Shown: positions 14,163 through 26,080, numbered from the stretch's first letter. The stretch: 64,000 bases of DNA from Lamellibrachia columna (GCA_963662155.1 OY759261.1:65469417-65533416), one strand, 5' to 3'. Numbers and translations: made by a program. The notes: generated by a model from the letters alone, not told the origin.

Positions 14163-14464
14163 GAACTGATGTGGCATTTTTGACGGTATTTGACCAACGA
14201 GGCCAACTTTCGTACAACCGACATCTCCACGGACATTTGTATGTCACTCCCGAACAAAAAACCATAAAGAAAGCAGCTGAGGTGCTGAAAAGGGGAGACA
14301 AACTGTGGAAGATCCTCCACGACGTCGGGATGTCTCTTCTCTTTGGAGCATTCATATTTGTCGTCACGACCGGGCAGCGACATAGTCTGTCGTTAGTCCT
14401 CAACAAATCTCTTGTCGATACTTTTGTGAATATCAAGTATACGCAGAGCATCCCTTTTCATGAG
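14163..14464 (+). CDS. polycystin-1-like, exon with first channel helix
   Basis: Acceptor ACAG at 14159-14162 (phase 1) and donor GTTTGT at 14465 (phase 0). The product runs TDVAFLTVFDQRGQLSYNRH, a basic linker (KKAAEVLKRGDKLWKI), then a helix in DVGMSLLFGAFIFVVTTGQR and LSLVLNKSLVDTFVN. This matches the polycystin pattern of a membrane helix ending in a G-x-R turn, then a lumenal segment (AYxLNxxLxxxF) leading into the TOP domain. Phase is continuous with the exons on both sides. Confidence 0.85.
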
Positions 14465-14477
14465 GTTTGTTGTTGTT

Positions 14478-14563
14478 AGTAGTAGTAGTATTTTGTAGTA
14501 GTAGTAGTAGTTGTTGTTGTTGTTGTAATAGTTGTAATAGTAGTTGTACTAGTAGTGGCAGTG

Positions 14564-14626
<63 letters not shown>

Positions 14627-14720
14627 AAAGTAGTAGTAGTAGTGGTTATAGTGATAGTGGTAGTAGTCATAGTAATAGTAGTAGTTGTTGTTGTATTAGT
14701 AGTAGTAGCAGCAGCTGCTA
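14478..14720. repeat. TAG trinucleotide microsatellite
   Basis: Long runs of TAG/GTA with short TTG interruptions lie in the intron after the previous polycystin exon. They create artificial poly-Ser, poly-Val and poly-Thr frames. Confidence 0.97.
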
Positions 14721-14842
14721 CTGCAGCAGTTGTATTTGCGTGCCAATGTTGTACAGAAAATACATGTATAAATAATCAGACATATCCGTTTACAGGTCAT
14801 ATATCACTGTATTCAGTGATACTGTTGCGAATACAATTGCAG

Positions 14843-14984
14843 ATAAACACAGTGGATAACGTTTGGCAGTATCTCGGCAAGAGTCTGGTACCTTCCCTCT
14901 ACCATCAACGAACCAAGTTTATTGTCGATGGCACCAATTGTGTTGTTGGATCCGTGAGAATAAGGCAACTGCGAGTGCGGTCAG
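14843..14984 (+). CDS. polycystin-1-like, TOP (polycystin) domain exon
   Basis: Acceptor TTGCAG at 14837-14842 (phase 0) and donor GTATTT at 14985 (phase 1). The product, INTVDNVWQYLGKSLVPSLY then TKFIVDGTNCVVGSVRIRQL, matches the start of the extracellular TOP domain: a helix with xDxWxxxxxxLxPxLY, then a short strand, GxPRxRQLRVR and Gly. The domain continues in the exon at 15905. A short exon in between is possible (see 15038). Confidence 0.85.
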
Positions 14985-15037
14985 GTATTTATCAATTGCA
15001 TGACGTGAAGTTTAACCCTGTAAGGTATTCCAGTAAG

Positions 15038-15077
15038 TTGTGTCCTGCAGCTATGAGGAGCGTCTGAAGCAATCATA
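15038..15077 (+). CDS. polycystin-1-like, tentative micro-exon with first TOP cysteine
   Basis: Reading from 15038 in phase 1 gives VSCSYEERLKQS and would end in phase 2 before a weak donor GTCACT. Joined to the exon at 15905 it gives two cysteines 13 residues apart. That resembles the C-x12-C loop after RQLRVRNG in polycystin-2. The acceptor (TAAG) and donor are both weak, so this is a proposal based on phase and spacing. Confidence 0.3.
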
Positions 15078-15084
15078 GTCACTG

Positions 15085-15904
15085 TGTGGTTTTGACCAAC
15101 ATAAATATAACCGGATTGTCATGCGCTACACTGGAGAAAATGCATCGACTGCAAGAGTTTTTTGCACTACCCAATCAAGTTTTGGTAGGGCTGGGCCAGT
15201 GGCAATGACAACTTCATTTCCCCAAAATCATGTACAACTGCCGATATCACGTTCGTACCGTACGAAGGAACTTATGTGGACATTTAGCGCAGAATACGTA
15301 ATTCGGAACAATCGTAGAAAACACGCATCTAGGGTTGCTAACAGTTGTACGTAATTACGAACTCGCATTTATTCTGAGATGCGTCAAGCGTCCAAATAGG
15401 TTTCTTCGTAATATCCCAACCCCCGAGGAAATTTCGAAACTGACGGAGATGAGAGGGAACAGACAGACAGAACCACATACTACTTTATAGTATAGATGTT
15501 ACTGTATTGACACCCTTAAATAGAACACCAAATTGTTGATTTAGGCACGGATGTCAGATGTATGTTAAACATCCTGAAATGTATTTTATATGCAACACCT
15601 GCGTTGACTAAAAATGATGTGAATATTTTAAAAGTATGGTGTATATTACTGTTTTTATTGCCACCCGCATTAGTCCATAACAGTTTGACTTCATATAGAT
15701 GTTTATCATGGATGTGGCCTAGACTAGATGTGCCACTATGTCTTCCTTTTCCTCCTTAAATCTCCATTGGCAACAAATAATCTGATACGTAAATAGCACC
15801 ACACAAGCCAACTAGTTAAATGCCGTGTGTTCATAAAATCATAATTGTATGATGAGCCAGTAATCTGTTTTACATTACCATTCAGATGCATGCCAAGTGT
15901 CCAG
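15085..15904. other. intron, nothing further recognised
   Basis: Open stretches at 15121-15354 and 15562-15759 show no resemblance to polycystin or any other family. Treated as intronic. Confidence 0.5.
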
Positions 15905-17232
15905 TTCTGAAGTATGTAGAACGGCCTACAGCGTGGACAATGAAGAAAGGAGATCATATCTGAAGTCTTGGAGGCGTCCTAGAAGCAAACACGTCTGGCC
16001 TGAACCCTAACAGCGCGTGGGTTTACCACTCGGCAACCGAACTTGAAACGACTTCCATATATGGGAAGAATAACATCTATTCAGGCGGGGGTTTCGTGAT
16101 TCTACTGACGACAAAATCGCACGAAAAGAAAATGTTGAGACCTCTTCAAGCACTGCAACACGAGAACTGGATAGACGACGACACCAGGGCAGTATTTGTC
16201 GAGTTCACGGTGTTCAATCCAACAACCAGGTTGTTCGTTACTGCGACTCTTGGTTTCGAGTTTGTATCGTTTGGTACTGTCGAACCGCACAGTAATATTG
16301 CCACACTTCACTTGTACAGCCTAACAAACGTAAAAAGCAGACCAGTCATCGTATGTGAAGTTATCTATTTGGTGTTTCTGATATGGTACACGGTACACGT
16401 AGTTAACTCCGCTTGGAACCTGCGCCGACAACTACAGAAATACTTCTCAAACATATGGACCTTCGCCGATTTGGGTGTTGTATTATGTGCCTACCTCGCT
16501 GTAGTTATATTTGTACTGCGAGTTAACGCAGTGCAGAATACCTTGGCTAAGGCAAAGGTGAGCAAAGGTGAAGCTTTCGTCAGTTTCTATCCTGCAATCA
16601 GGTGGGAGCGTTTGCTGACGTACGTGTTTGGTGTAATGCTCACGTTGCTGATGATAAACATATTGAAGTTGTCATCATTTGTTAGCAAACGTCACGTCGT
16701 GTTCACTACAGCAATGTCAGGCATTGGACTCTCTGTTGTGTCTGTTACGTTTCTGTGCACGGCAACGTTTCTGTTAACCTTGGTGATGTCAATGATCCAG
16801 TTCAATGATTCGTGTGGAGGCTACAGTAGTGTGTCACAGGCTGTCATACGAACGCTCAAACTGTACATGTACGACATGCGTGACAGTGCTAACCGGTGTG
16901 TGAATGATACACCATACACAGACCTGGTTTTCTTTGGTGTCATGTTCTGCATTGCCATGTTGTGGCGACCTCTTCTTATTTTAAGTGGCATGATATTGTC
17001 GTTTACGTCTGGCAAAAAACAAAATGTGCAACTACAGGAAGACGCTGACTTTGTCGACTTTCTCTGGAGCAGGTTTCTTGTATTTATTGGCTACTGGGGG
17101 CTGGCTGATTATACGATGCATGTGGAAGATGGACAAGCCAGGAGAGCGTCTTTCTGCAGACGCAACGCTACATTACAATATGCTCCTATGTCCTCACGAC
17201 ATCCAAGGTTAAGCACGTTGCCAAAGCCGTGA
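15905..17232 (+). CDS. polycystin-1-like channel module, C-terminal exon (frame break near 15.97 kb)
   Basis: Acceptor CCAG at 15901-15904. The first part reads SEVCRTAYSVDNEERRSYLK (TOP domain) in one frame. The remainder continues one base later with SGLNPNSAWVYHSA and IYSGGGFVILLTT, matching the AWxYxS and YSGxGY blocks of polycystins. An uninterrupted 378-codon frame follows to the TGA at 17230. It holds WIDDDTRAVFVEFTVFNPTT and helices S2 to S6 (CEVIYLVFLIWYTVHVV; IWTFADLGVVLCAYLAVVIF; RLLTYVFGVMLTLLMINIL-like; VVSVTFLCTATFLLTLVM; LVFFGVMFCIAMLW). The pore-helix region SVSQAVIRTLKLYMYDMRD lacks the acidic GD filter typical of polycystin-2. The tail is about 80 residues and basic. The frame break between 15964 and 16007 could be a sequencing error or a real lesion. 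Polycystin-1-like proteins form ciliary or plasma-membrane complexes with polycystin-2-type subunits. Confidence 0.88.
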
Positions 17233-17284
17233 AATGGAAAGATTTCGACAAAATCTAGTGAATGCCACAATGTATTTTTATTTC

Positions 17285-17296
17285 GGTTTTCAGATA
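17285..17296. repeat. 12-bp target-site duplication, left copy
   Basis: GGTTTTCAGATA here is identical to 20475-20486 and brackets the RTE-like LINE, showing where it inserted. Confidence 0.88.
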
Positions 17297-20200
17297 CTTA
17301 CTTACTTATGCCCATCGCCCCTCTTGGGGCATAGGCCGTCGACAACAGATCGCCAGAGTCCCCTGTCCTGGGCCATCCTCTCTAACTGGTTCCAGGTGTA
17401 GCCCATCTTCCTGGTGTCTGCCTGGAGATCCCGTCGCCACGTGTTTCTTGGTCGTCCTCTTCTCCGTTTGCCTTGAGGATTCCATGTCAGCGCTTGCCTG
17501 ATGGTGCTAGTTACCGGTTTTCGGAGCGAGTGGCCAATCCAGGCCCATCTTCTTCTTCTGATTTCCTCTTCGACAGGTCGTTGTTGTGTCTTTTCCCACA
17601 ATTCACTGTTGCTGATGGTGTCTGGCCAGTGGATCTGGAGGATTCTTCTCAGGCAGTTGTTGACAAAGGTCTGCACTTTGTTGATGGTGGTGTTGGTTAT
17701 CCTCCATGTCTCTGCTCCATACAACAAGACCATCTTCACGTTGGAGTTGAACAACCGGATCTTTGTGCGTGATGACAGTACCCTGGAGCTCCAGATGTTC
17801 TTCAGTTGCAGGAATGCCACTCTTGCCTTGCCTATCCTTGCTCTGACGTCTGCGTCTGTGCCGCCCCGCTTGTTGATGACACTGCCGAGGTATGTGAAGG
17901 TCTCTACCTCCTCCAGTGCATTCCCCTCCAGTGTGACTGGGTCAGTGCTGGCTGCATTCATCCTGAGGACCTTGGTCTTTCCTTTGTGGATGTTCAGGCC
18001 CACTTGTAAGGAGACAGCTGCCAGTTCTGTCGTCTTGTCCTGCATCTGTTGATGGCTGTGAGACAGCAGTGCCAAGTCATCGGCGAAGTCCAGGTCTTCA
18101 AGTTGCGTCCATAGTGTCCACTGGATCCCACTTGTCCTCTGTACTGTGGTCATCTTCATAATCCAGTCAATGGCCAGGAGGAAGAGGAATGGGGACAGCA
18201 GGCAGCCTTGTCTTACTCCAGTCTTTACCTCGAAGCGACAGGTTAACTGTCCTCCATGGATTACCCTACAGCCTGTTCCGTCATAGCTGTTCTTGATTAG
18301 GTTGACCAGTTTAGTGGGTACCCCATAGTGTCGTAGCAGTTTCCAGAGGGTCTTCCTGTCAACACTGTCAAATGCCTTTTCATAGTCAACGAAGTTCACG
18401 TAGAGGGAAGAGTTCCATTCTAAGGATTGTTCTACTATGATGCGCAATGTTGCGATCTGGTCTAAACATGATCTGTTCTGGCGGAATCCGGCTTGCTGGT
18501 CTCTAAGCATTGGGTCGACCATATCTTTCATCCTTTCCAAGATGATCCTGTTGAAGACTTTCCCTGGCACTGACAGGAGTGTGATCCTCTGTAGTTAGCA
18601 CAATTTCTGAGGTCTCCTTTCTTGGGGATCTTGATGAGGTAGCCTTCTCTCCAGTCTGCTGGCACTTCTTCCTCTTCCCATATCTTCCCAAATAGAGGGT
18701 AAAGTAGTTCCACGGAAGTGTCTACAACTGCCTTGAGTGCTTCTGCCGGAATATCATCTGGCCCTGATGCCTTATTGTTCTTCAGCTGTTGTATAGCTTT
18801 CTTGATTTCTTCTCTGGCAGGTCTGTCGCAGTTAATAGGTAGGTCATCTTCTGCTGGGTGGATGACAGGCGGGTTTGGCGGGGCGGGTCTGTTCAGGAGT
18901 TCCTCGAAATGCTCGGCCCATCTGTCCAGCTGTTGTTCATTTCCTATGATAGCATTTCCCTCTTTGTCCTTCACTGGTCGCTCTGGGTGGCAGTACTTGC
19001 CTGACAGTTTCCTGGTAGTGTCGTAAAGCTCTTTCATGTTTCCTCTTCCTGCTGCCTGTTCCGCTTCCTCTGCCAGGCTGTCGATGTAGTTTCTCTTGTC
19101 CACCTTTATGCTCTTCTTTACTTCTCTGTTGACTTCTGCATATTCTTCTTGCGCTTTTGCCTTTGCTGTTCTTGTGCGGCTGTTGTTTACTGCTGTTTTC
19201 TTCTCCTTCCGCATCTGGACCTTGCGCAAAGTTTCCACTGAAATCCACTCTTTCTGCTGCGGTGTCCTGGGGCCAACAACTTCCTGGCAGGTTGATGTCC
19301 ATGTCTCTTTTATGTTCTGCCACTGCTTGTTTAGGTCAGTTTCTTCTTCGAGCAGCTCTTGCAGCACTTGGAATCTGTTGGTGAGCTTCAATCTGTATTC
19401 CTCTCTTGTCTGTGCATCCTTCAGGAAGCTGACATTGTACTTTTTTCGCTTCACTGCTGTCTCCATTCGATTTTTCTTCAGTTTCAGCTTCAGTATGGCA
19501 ACAAGCAGGTGGTGGTCAGACGCAGCATCGGCTCCTCTCTTCACTCTCACGTCCTGAAGGGACCTTCTGAATGTCTTGCCTATGCAGATGTGGTCTATCT
19601 GGTTCTCTGTCACGTGATCTGGTGATACCCAAGTAGCTTTATGTATCCTTTTGTGTGGGAAGATGCTGCCTCCGATGACAATCTTGTTAAGGGCGCATGT
19701 GTCAGCAAATCTCTCGCCGTTTTCGTTTATCTCTCCCAATCCATGTTTTCCCATTACTTCTTCATACCCCGTGTTGTCCTTTCCAATCTTTGCATTGAAA
19801 TCTCCCATTAGGATGTTGACATCTTTCACTGGACACTTGTCGATGATCGTTTGTAGTCTGTTATAAAACTGATCTTTGTTTTCTTCATCGCTGTCGTTTG
19901 TAGGTGCGTAGCACTGGATGACATTCATTTTTATCTTCTTCTTCTTTGTTCTGAAGGATGCTGTGATGATTCTTGGTCCATGAGCTTCCCACCCTATCAG
20001 CGTACTCTGTGCCGATCTTGACAGCATGAGCGCTACACCTTCTGTGTGGGGAGCGTTGTCCTCCTCATGTCCTGAGAAGAGCAGCATCTCTCCACTAAGC
20101 AGCCTTCTCTGTCCTGTCTGTGTCCATCTTGTTTCGCTGACTCCAAGCAAAGCAAGGTTGTAGTTTCTCATTTCCGCTGCCACCTGTGCTGTCTTCCCTG

Positions 20201-20474
20201 TCTGGTATAAGGTCCTCACGTTCCACGATCCAATCGTGATGTTCCTGGACGAAAGAAGGGTGCTCGACCCTGTGGCTTCCGAGGACTCCCGGCTTTCACC
20301 ACATGGCGTCATAAGTCTTCGAAACGAAGAACCCTCCTCTTCCAGGACTGTAGTCTCTGTATCTTTTGTCGGCGTTTCTGTAGCAATCTTTTTTTTTTAC
20401 GGGGTGGGGGTGCTAGCCCCACGCCCAACCCTCCTCTTTTCCCATCCGTGCTTGGGACCGGCCATGGCAGAGTT
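17297..20474 (-). mobile_element. RTE-like LINE, near-complete
   Basis: A 3.18-kb element with an identical 12-bp duplication on each side. Minus strand from the 5' end: a short leader with MAGPKHGWEKRRVG, then APE endonuclease (ITIGSWNVRTLYQTGKTAQV, LLGVSETRW, ILMGDFNAKIG, SDHHLLVAILKLKLKK) and reverse transcriptase ([58 protein letters not shown]). A C-terminal [14 protein letters not shown] and [15 protein letters not shown] zone follows. The 3' tail is a short AAGT tetranucleotide run (17297-17308). All catalytic signatures are present. The two long frames (20312 to 18528 and 18570 to 17302) overlap across a one-base frame break near 18587, inside NYRGITLLS of RT. The RTE-type assignment is from remembered family patterns. 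Confidence 0.93.
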
Positions 20475-20486
20475 GGTTTTCAGATA
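20475..20486. repeat. 12-bp target-site duplication, right copy
   Basis: GGTTTTCAGATA, identical to 17285-17296. Confidence 0.88.
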
Positions 20487-22080
20487 GGTAAACATTTAAA
20501 AGTTTCATTGAAATGCTACAGCTATAATACGACGTAAACACATCATATAAACCTCTGTTAAACTTGCCCTCTGACTTATTTGCATTAAGCAAATGCACAT
20601 AGCTAAGACGTGGGAATCACGTTTCTAAACTGTTTGAGCAATTGAAATCGGCTATATTTTCATGCCAAATACGAATACTTTTACACGAATATGTTAGTTA
20701 CATGCTTCAACAAGGGGCCTTTATATATTGAGGTAACACTGTGGGGGTAAACCACACCAACTGGCCGACATAACCTATGTAAATACTTAACATTTGCAAA
20801 TTCATCGATCACAAAAGTGTGCAGATACCAATAATTAGTACTGATTAAAATAATCAAACAAGTATGTTCTGTTGTTCTCGTTCAAGAATTTTCTTTAAAT
20901 GAATTTAAGACATTCTTGGAATGGAACTATATAAACAAGGATATAATCCTATGCATACCCCGGCAAATAGGATTTAACGTGTTCTAGTAGCCGATCAACA
21001 TTAGAAAACAATGTTATGCAGTTTTGTTTTATTTTACGCAGAGGCGGATCCACAGAGTGTTCTTGTGTTATTTTTCACAATCCCATGAAATGTACCTAGG
21101 ACTTTTTGGCTTGTTAGAAACTTTTGTTTCCCTTTAACATATTATGTTAAAGGGAAACAAAAGTCATGGTTTTAGGCGTATGCACCTATAAGAAGTTATT
21201 AATATATTTAATAAAACATAACCATTTGCAACTACAATCACGAATACCACGCGAGTGGTTTTCTATGGAAACTGTATTGAACACTCAACATCGTAATTTC
21301 ACGGGAAGAGCCATACTTTTAGATAACACTACGTCAAGAATGCCGGAAGTATGGCAATATTCGCCCGAAAAATGTAAATACATTTGTAAGCGCCTAGTCT
21401 AATACTTACCAATAAGATATGCTGTTTGCGTCTAAACTCGTCTAAATGTGTTGGCCTTTATTTCCGAAACTAAATATCGTTCTTACTTAGCAGCTAGTTT
21501 GACTCAGTTAGCGTTTCTTCTGCTTACAACCGCCGGTCGTTCGATTTCGGTCGACATCATTTAAAGCATTTTAACGCGTCACAGCGGAAGTTATTTTCCG
21601 AGAACTGCCAGGCACTTATTGGGCGGGCTGGTCAACATGTCAGCCCCCAATTAAAATGAGATTGTATCAGAATCTTCTATTTTTAGAACACGCTATGAGA
21701 CAATCATTAGCGTGATATTTTTATTATAGTTGCAAATGGTTAGTTTGTATTAACTCATTTAGGTGTGTTGCCGCCAAGACATGTTTGTTTCGCTTTTACA
21801 AAACACCGTGTGCAAGAGCGTAATGTGCTCACCAAGGGATGATGCAAATGCTCATGGATCAGTCCTGGATCTGTCCCGTGTACGTTATCTGCCGTATGCG
21901 CATAGCTTGGTTGTTTCAGCAGAACGTGTGATGACTTGTTGTTAGACGTGGTTTCACTAACGTCATGACAACTGTAGTGGTTTAATAAAGTATTCGCCAG
22001 AGCGCATTCTGTAGTTTTCCTCTTTCATTGCAGCTCGTACCGTTGTACATATAATATGACTACTGACTGACCTACTGACT
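20487..22080. other. intergenic with a perfect 20-bp hairpin
   Basis: No exon recognised. At 21121-21140 and 21144-21163 there is a perfect 20-bp inverted repeat with a 3-base loop (arm CTTTTGTTTCCCTTTAACAT). The rest is unique AT-rich sequence. Confidence 0.6.
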
Positions 22081-22094
22081 GACTGACCAATAAC

Positions 22095-22204
22095 TCACTC
22101 ACTCACTCACTCACTCACTCACTCACTCACTCACTCACTCACTCACTCACTCACTCACTCACTCACTCACTCACTCACTCATTCTCTCTCCCTCTCTCTC
22201 TATT

Positions 22205-22297
<93 letters not shown>

Positions 22298-22374
22298 CAA
22301 GTGACGCGAAAGTGCGATCACACACAGATATACATATATATATATATATATATACATACATAATACATACATAA

Positions 22375-22422
<48 letters not shown>

Positions 22423-22480
22423 GTATGTATTATGTATATATATATATGTATAATCTATATATATATATATATATATTATG
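22095..22480. repeat. compound ACTC / CT / GT / TA microsatellite
   Basis: ACTC units to about 22180, then CT, GT, and a long TA run at about 22215-22294. A second TA-rich block at 22334-22480 reaches the 3' end of the L2-like LINE. Confidence 0.97.
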
Positions 22481-25400
22481 TAATATAATAATAATAATTA
22501 GAGCACTTTTAGAACGCCATGGATCCAGGTGACCCTGTTCAAAGGCGCTGACACAAACATAGTTAAAAACAGTCACGATTATAATAGATAAATAAATAAA
22601 AACATAAAAAACAGCAAATCCAAGTTCATAGGACATAGCACTAAAAGTCGAATAAATTTGACAGTTAAGAATAATAAGCGCGTTTAAACAAAATAGTTTT
22701 TAAGAGTCTTTTAAAGGTGTATAGAGAGTCACATTTTCGCATCTCATGGGGAAGACTGTTCCACAGGCGAGGAGCAGCGATGCAGAAGGCACGATCACCA
22801 TAATGGCGGAGATGTGCACTGCGTACAGTCAGAAGAGAGTCTGATGAGGATCGCAATGTTCTGCAGGGTTGGTAGAACTGGAGCAGGTCTGCGATGTAGC
22901 TCGGCGCAAGCAGATGAAGAGCTTTGAACGTCATCAGTAAGACCTTGTATTCAATACGGTACCGGACAGGAAGCCAATGGAGATTCTCTAGGATGGATGT
23001 GATGTGGTCATAGCGACTGGCTCTGACCACAATGCGAGCTGCCACATTCTGGACTCTCTGCAGCTTGTCCAGTAACTGGTCAGGTACACCATAAAGGAGG
23101 CCATTTCCATAGTCCAGTCGCGATATGACAAGGGAGTGAACCAGGAGTTCAGTGGCATGTTGTGTCAAGCAATCTCTGATGGAGCGAATCCGTTGTAGGT
23201 GAAAGTATGCTACCTTGCACAGTTTCGACACTTGAGATTTCATGCTGAGCTCACTGTCAAACATCACTCCAATGTTGCGAGCGACGGCAGTAGGCTGGAG
23301 GATGCTGTCACCAATGACGACATCAGTCAGACTGTGCTTGCTAGCCGAGCTCGGTGTAGTGATCACAAGCACTTCAGTCTTATCGTCATTCAGCTGAAGA
23401 CGATGATAAGTCATCCATGCTTTTAGTTCTCCAATACATGCTTGGATGCGTGCCAGTGCAGCCATCTCATCACTGGTGTCCTTGATCTTAAATGAGACAT
23501 ACAGTTGAGAATCATCAGCAAAGAGGTGGAAGTCAAGTCGATGCCGCTTAACTATCTGCCCAATGGGTCCCGTGTAGAGTGTAAACAAAACTGGGCCAAG
23601 AACAGACCCCTGTGGCACTCCCTGCAGCAGCTCCGACGGGTCAGACTGGGTCTGGCCTCGGCAGACAGTCTGAGTTCTCGAAGTCAGGTATGACTCAAAC
23701 AACTTGTGTGCGACGCCGATGACACCCGCGCTTCTCGTGCAAGCCAACAGTAGTGTATGATCTACAGTGTCAAACGCCGCTGTCAGATCAAGTAGGAACA
23801 GCAAGACACCCCTCTTGTTGTCCAGGGTCATCAAGATATCATTCTGGATTCGCATCAATGCAGTTTCAGTACTGTGATTCGGTTTATAGGCAGATTGGAA
23901 TTTTTCCTGCAGATTGTTGCGCGAGACGTGGTCAACAAACCTGTTCAGCACTACCCTCTCTGTCAACTTAGAGATAAAGGACATATTAGAGACAGGTCGA
24001 AAGTTTTTCATGACATCTTTGTCCAATGAAGGCTTCTTGAGCAAAGGCGTCACAAGCGCAGTTTTCATTTTTGTTGGCACAATTCCTGTTGACATGGACA
24101 AGTTGACAATGTTTGTAATGCTTGGTAGAAGACAGTCTAAATATTCCTTCATAAACCAGGTCGGCACAGGATCAAGTGCACATGACTTTGAGAGACTCTT
24201 GTTGATCATTCATCTCACCTCGTCTTCCGTTGAAGGCAAGAAAATCCTGAGTTTATTATCCACAGTGCCTGGACTGTCATCTGGAGGCACGTAGGTGGGG
24301 TCTGCCTTGAGTGTCAAGTTATCCTGAATTAGCATGACTTTCTCCTGGAAGAATACACTGAATCTGTTAGCCAATTGTTCCAGTGAACCCCCATCAGGTA
24401 GGCTAGCTTCTGGCTTGATCAACAGGGCGTTGACAACATTGTACAACTGTTTGTGGTCAGATGCAGCTTCGGTGATCTTTGCAGTGTAGTAAGTAGACTT
24501 GGCAGAGGAGATGAGCTGATTTACGTGGCGTCTCTGCTCTTTGAAGAGATCGCGATAAATTGTGAGCCGTGATTGTATCCATTTCATCTCCAGTTGCCGT
24601 CTCTTATGCTTAGCCATCTTGATGTCACCACTGAACCAAGGAACTTTGGGTCGGACTGTGATTGTTCGTGTCTGAACTGGGGCATGCTTGCCTAATAGAG
24701 CTGACAGGGTAGTGTCGTACTGCTCAAAAAGACATGCTGCTGAGGTGGCAGGGTCAAGGCACAGGGTTGATGCCTCAATGTCGACTCGGAGCATCTCTTT
24801 ATCTATGGCAGCATAATTCCTGTATTGCACTGATTGTCGAAGCGGCTGGGGTTTTGGCAGATGTAGATCACAATGGACAGCGCCATGATCTGTCAAGAAG
24901 TCAGATACAGTAGTCTTTGATACCAGATTGTCCGTTAATTTGGTGATAATCAAGTCTAACGTTTGCCCATCCATATGGGTGGGTCCCGACACGTGCTGGC
25001 AGAGAGAGTGGTTCGAAAGGATGTCACGGAAGCGGGAAGTATCAGTGTTCAGTTGGTCCTCATAGTGGAAGTTGAAATCACCCAAAATCAGGGTGTTCTG
25101 AGATTTGACCACGTGGTGCTGAAGGAAGTCTTGGAATTCACTCAGAAAGAGGCCCACGGTTGACGTGTTTCTTTTTGATGGCGGAGGGCGATAGATCACA
25201 GCCAGTTTCACTGTTGACGAAACACTAAGTGTGACTTCCATGTTTTCAAGCGAATTTGTTTTCCATGAAGACTTTGATGCCATTTTGATGTTGGATTTGT
25301 GGAGAATGGCAATCCCACCTCCTCTAGCTGTGGTGTTCTTGTGCTGTCTCCTCGGAACATGTGTAAACTTGTAGCCAGGAATTGTCAGGGCTCTGATTAT

Positions 25401-26075
25401 CTGGTCATCATCGGGAGTATTACGTAACGATGTCAAAGCCGTGCTCAATAGTATAGTCAGAGAGGGGTGTCACCTTGTTCCTCACCGACTGGGCGTTTAT
25501 TAAGCACATGGTCATGGTGCACAGCTTGCTCCGTTTGGTGGCACATACTTGGAGGTTCGAAAAATTGGGTCCAGCCTGTTGCCCCAGAAAATGCGTTGCA
25601 GGTCTGTTTCCGATGATCGGGTTGATTTGTTGTTGCTGTTGTTGTTGTTTGTAGTCACCCCCACGTCAACCCCGCTTGGTTGGCGGGTGGAGTGACACCC
25701 CCGCGCTGCAAGCGGCTCTCCAGGCAGTATTGCCAAGACGACCCCCGCTATTGTTGTACTGCAGGCTGGTCAAGAATTGTCTTGTGTACACAAGATTCAT
25801 TGTCAAGCTTTGGTAACTGCTGTCACACTCGACTGACCACCAGCATTAGCCACACAGGTGCAACACTCACTGTTCAAGATGCAAGTCTTTAAAACACAAA
25901 AAAAAGTCGCAAGTACTTGCCAAAAACACCATCTGAACATCCCAGTGCAGTCATCAAGCATTCACGGACAAGGTAGTCAATATGTAAACACTGTGCACTG
26001 TGATAAAAATCTATAAAATCCACAAAGTTTAAGAGCTGAGTGTGCATGCAGCCACAGGGCGCAGTGTATCAAGCA
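22480..26075 (-). mobile_element. L2-like LINE, almost full length, inactivated
   Basis: Minus strand. A 5' leader (26075 to about 25740) precedes a region encoding WGNRLDPIFRTSKYVPP (25736-25512). The endonuclease follows (25448-24210; ARGGGIAILHKSNI, LAVIYRPPPSKRN, LILGDFNFHYED, LTDHGAVHCDLHLP). The reverse transcriptase is at 24209-22665 (SKSCALDPVPTWFMKEYL, RPVSNMSFISKLTERVVLNR, AFDTVDHTLLL, GVPQGSVLGPVLFTLYTGPI, FADDSQLYV). The 3' UTR ends in ATTATTATTA, as is common in L2-type elements. Two lesions are visible: an in-frame TGA at 24210-24212 splits one long frame exactly between endonuclease and RT, and a short deletion with frameshift near 25435 removes the TETW block carrying the endonuclease Glu. 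Dead copy, but young-looking. Confidence 0.92.
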
Positions 26076-26080
26076 ATAAC

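Noticed and set aside
14467..14775. Poly-Ser / poly-Val / poly-Thr frames
   Set aside because: Translation of a TAG microsatellite in a polycystin intron.
7318..17232. Annotating LY, WSC and the channel exons as one confirmed gene
   Set aside because: The strand and the WSC module fit polycystin-1, but the expected REJ/GPS/PLAT exons are absent between them, so exons are listed separately and the link is left as inference.
17473..19866. Plus-strand frames of 60-180 codons
   Set aside because: Antisense shadows of the RTE-like LINE.
23199..25163. Plus-strand frames across 23.2-25.2 kb
   Set aside because: Antisense shadows of the L2-like LINE.
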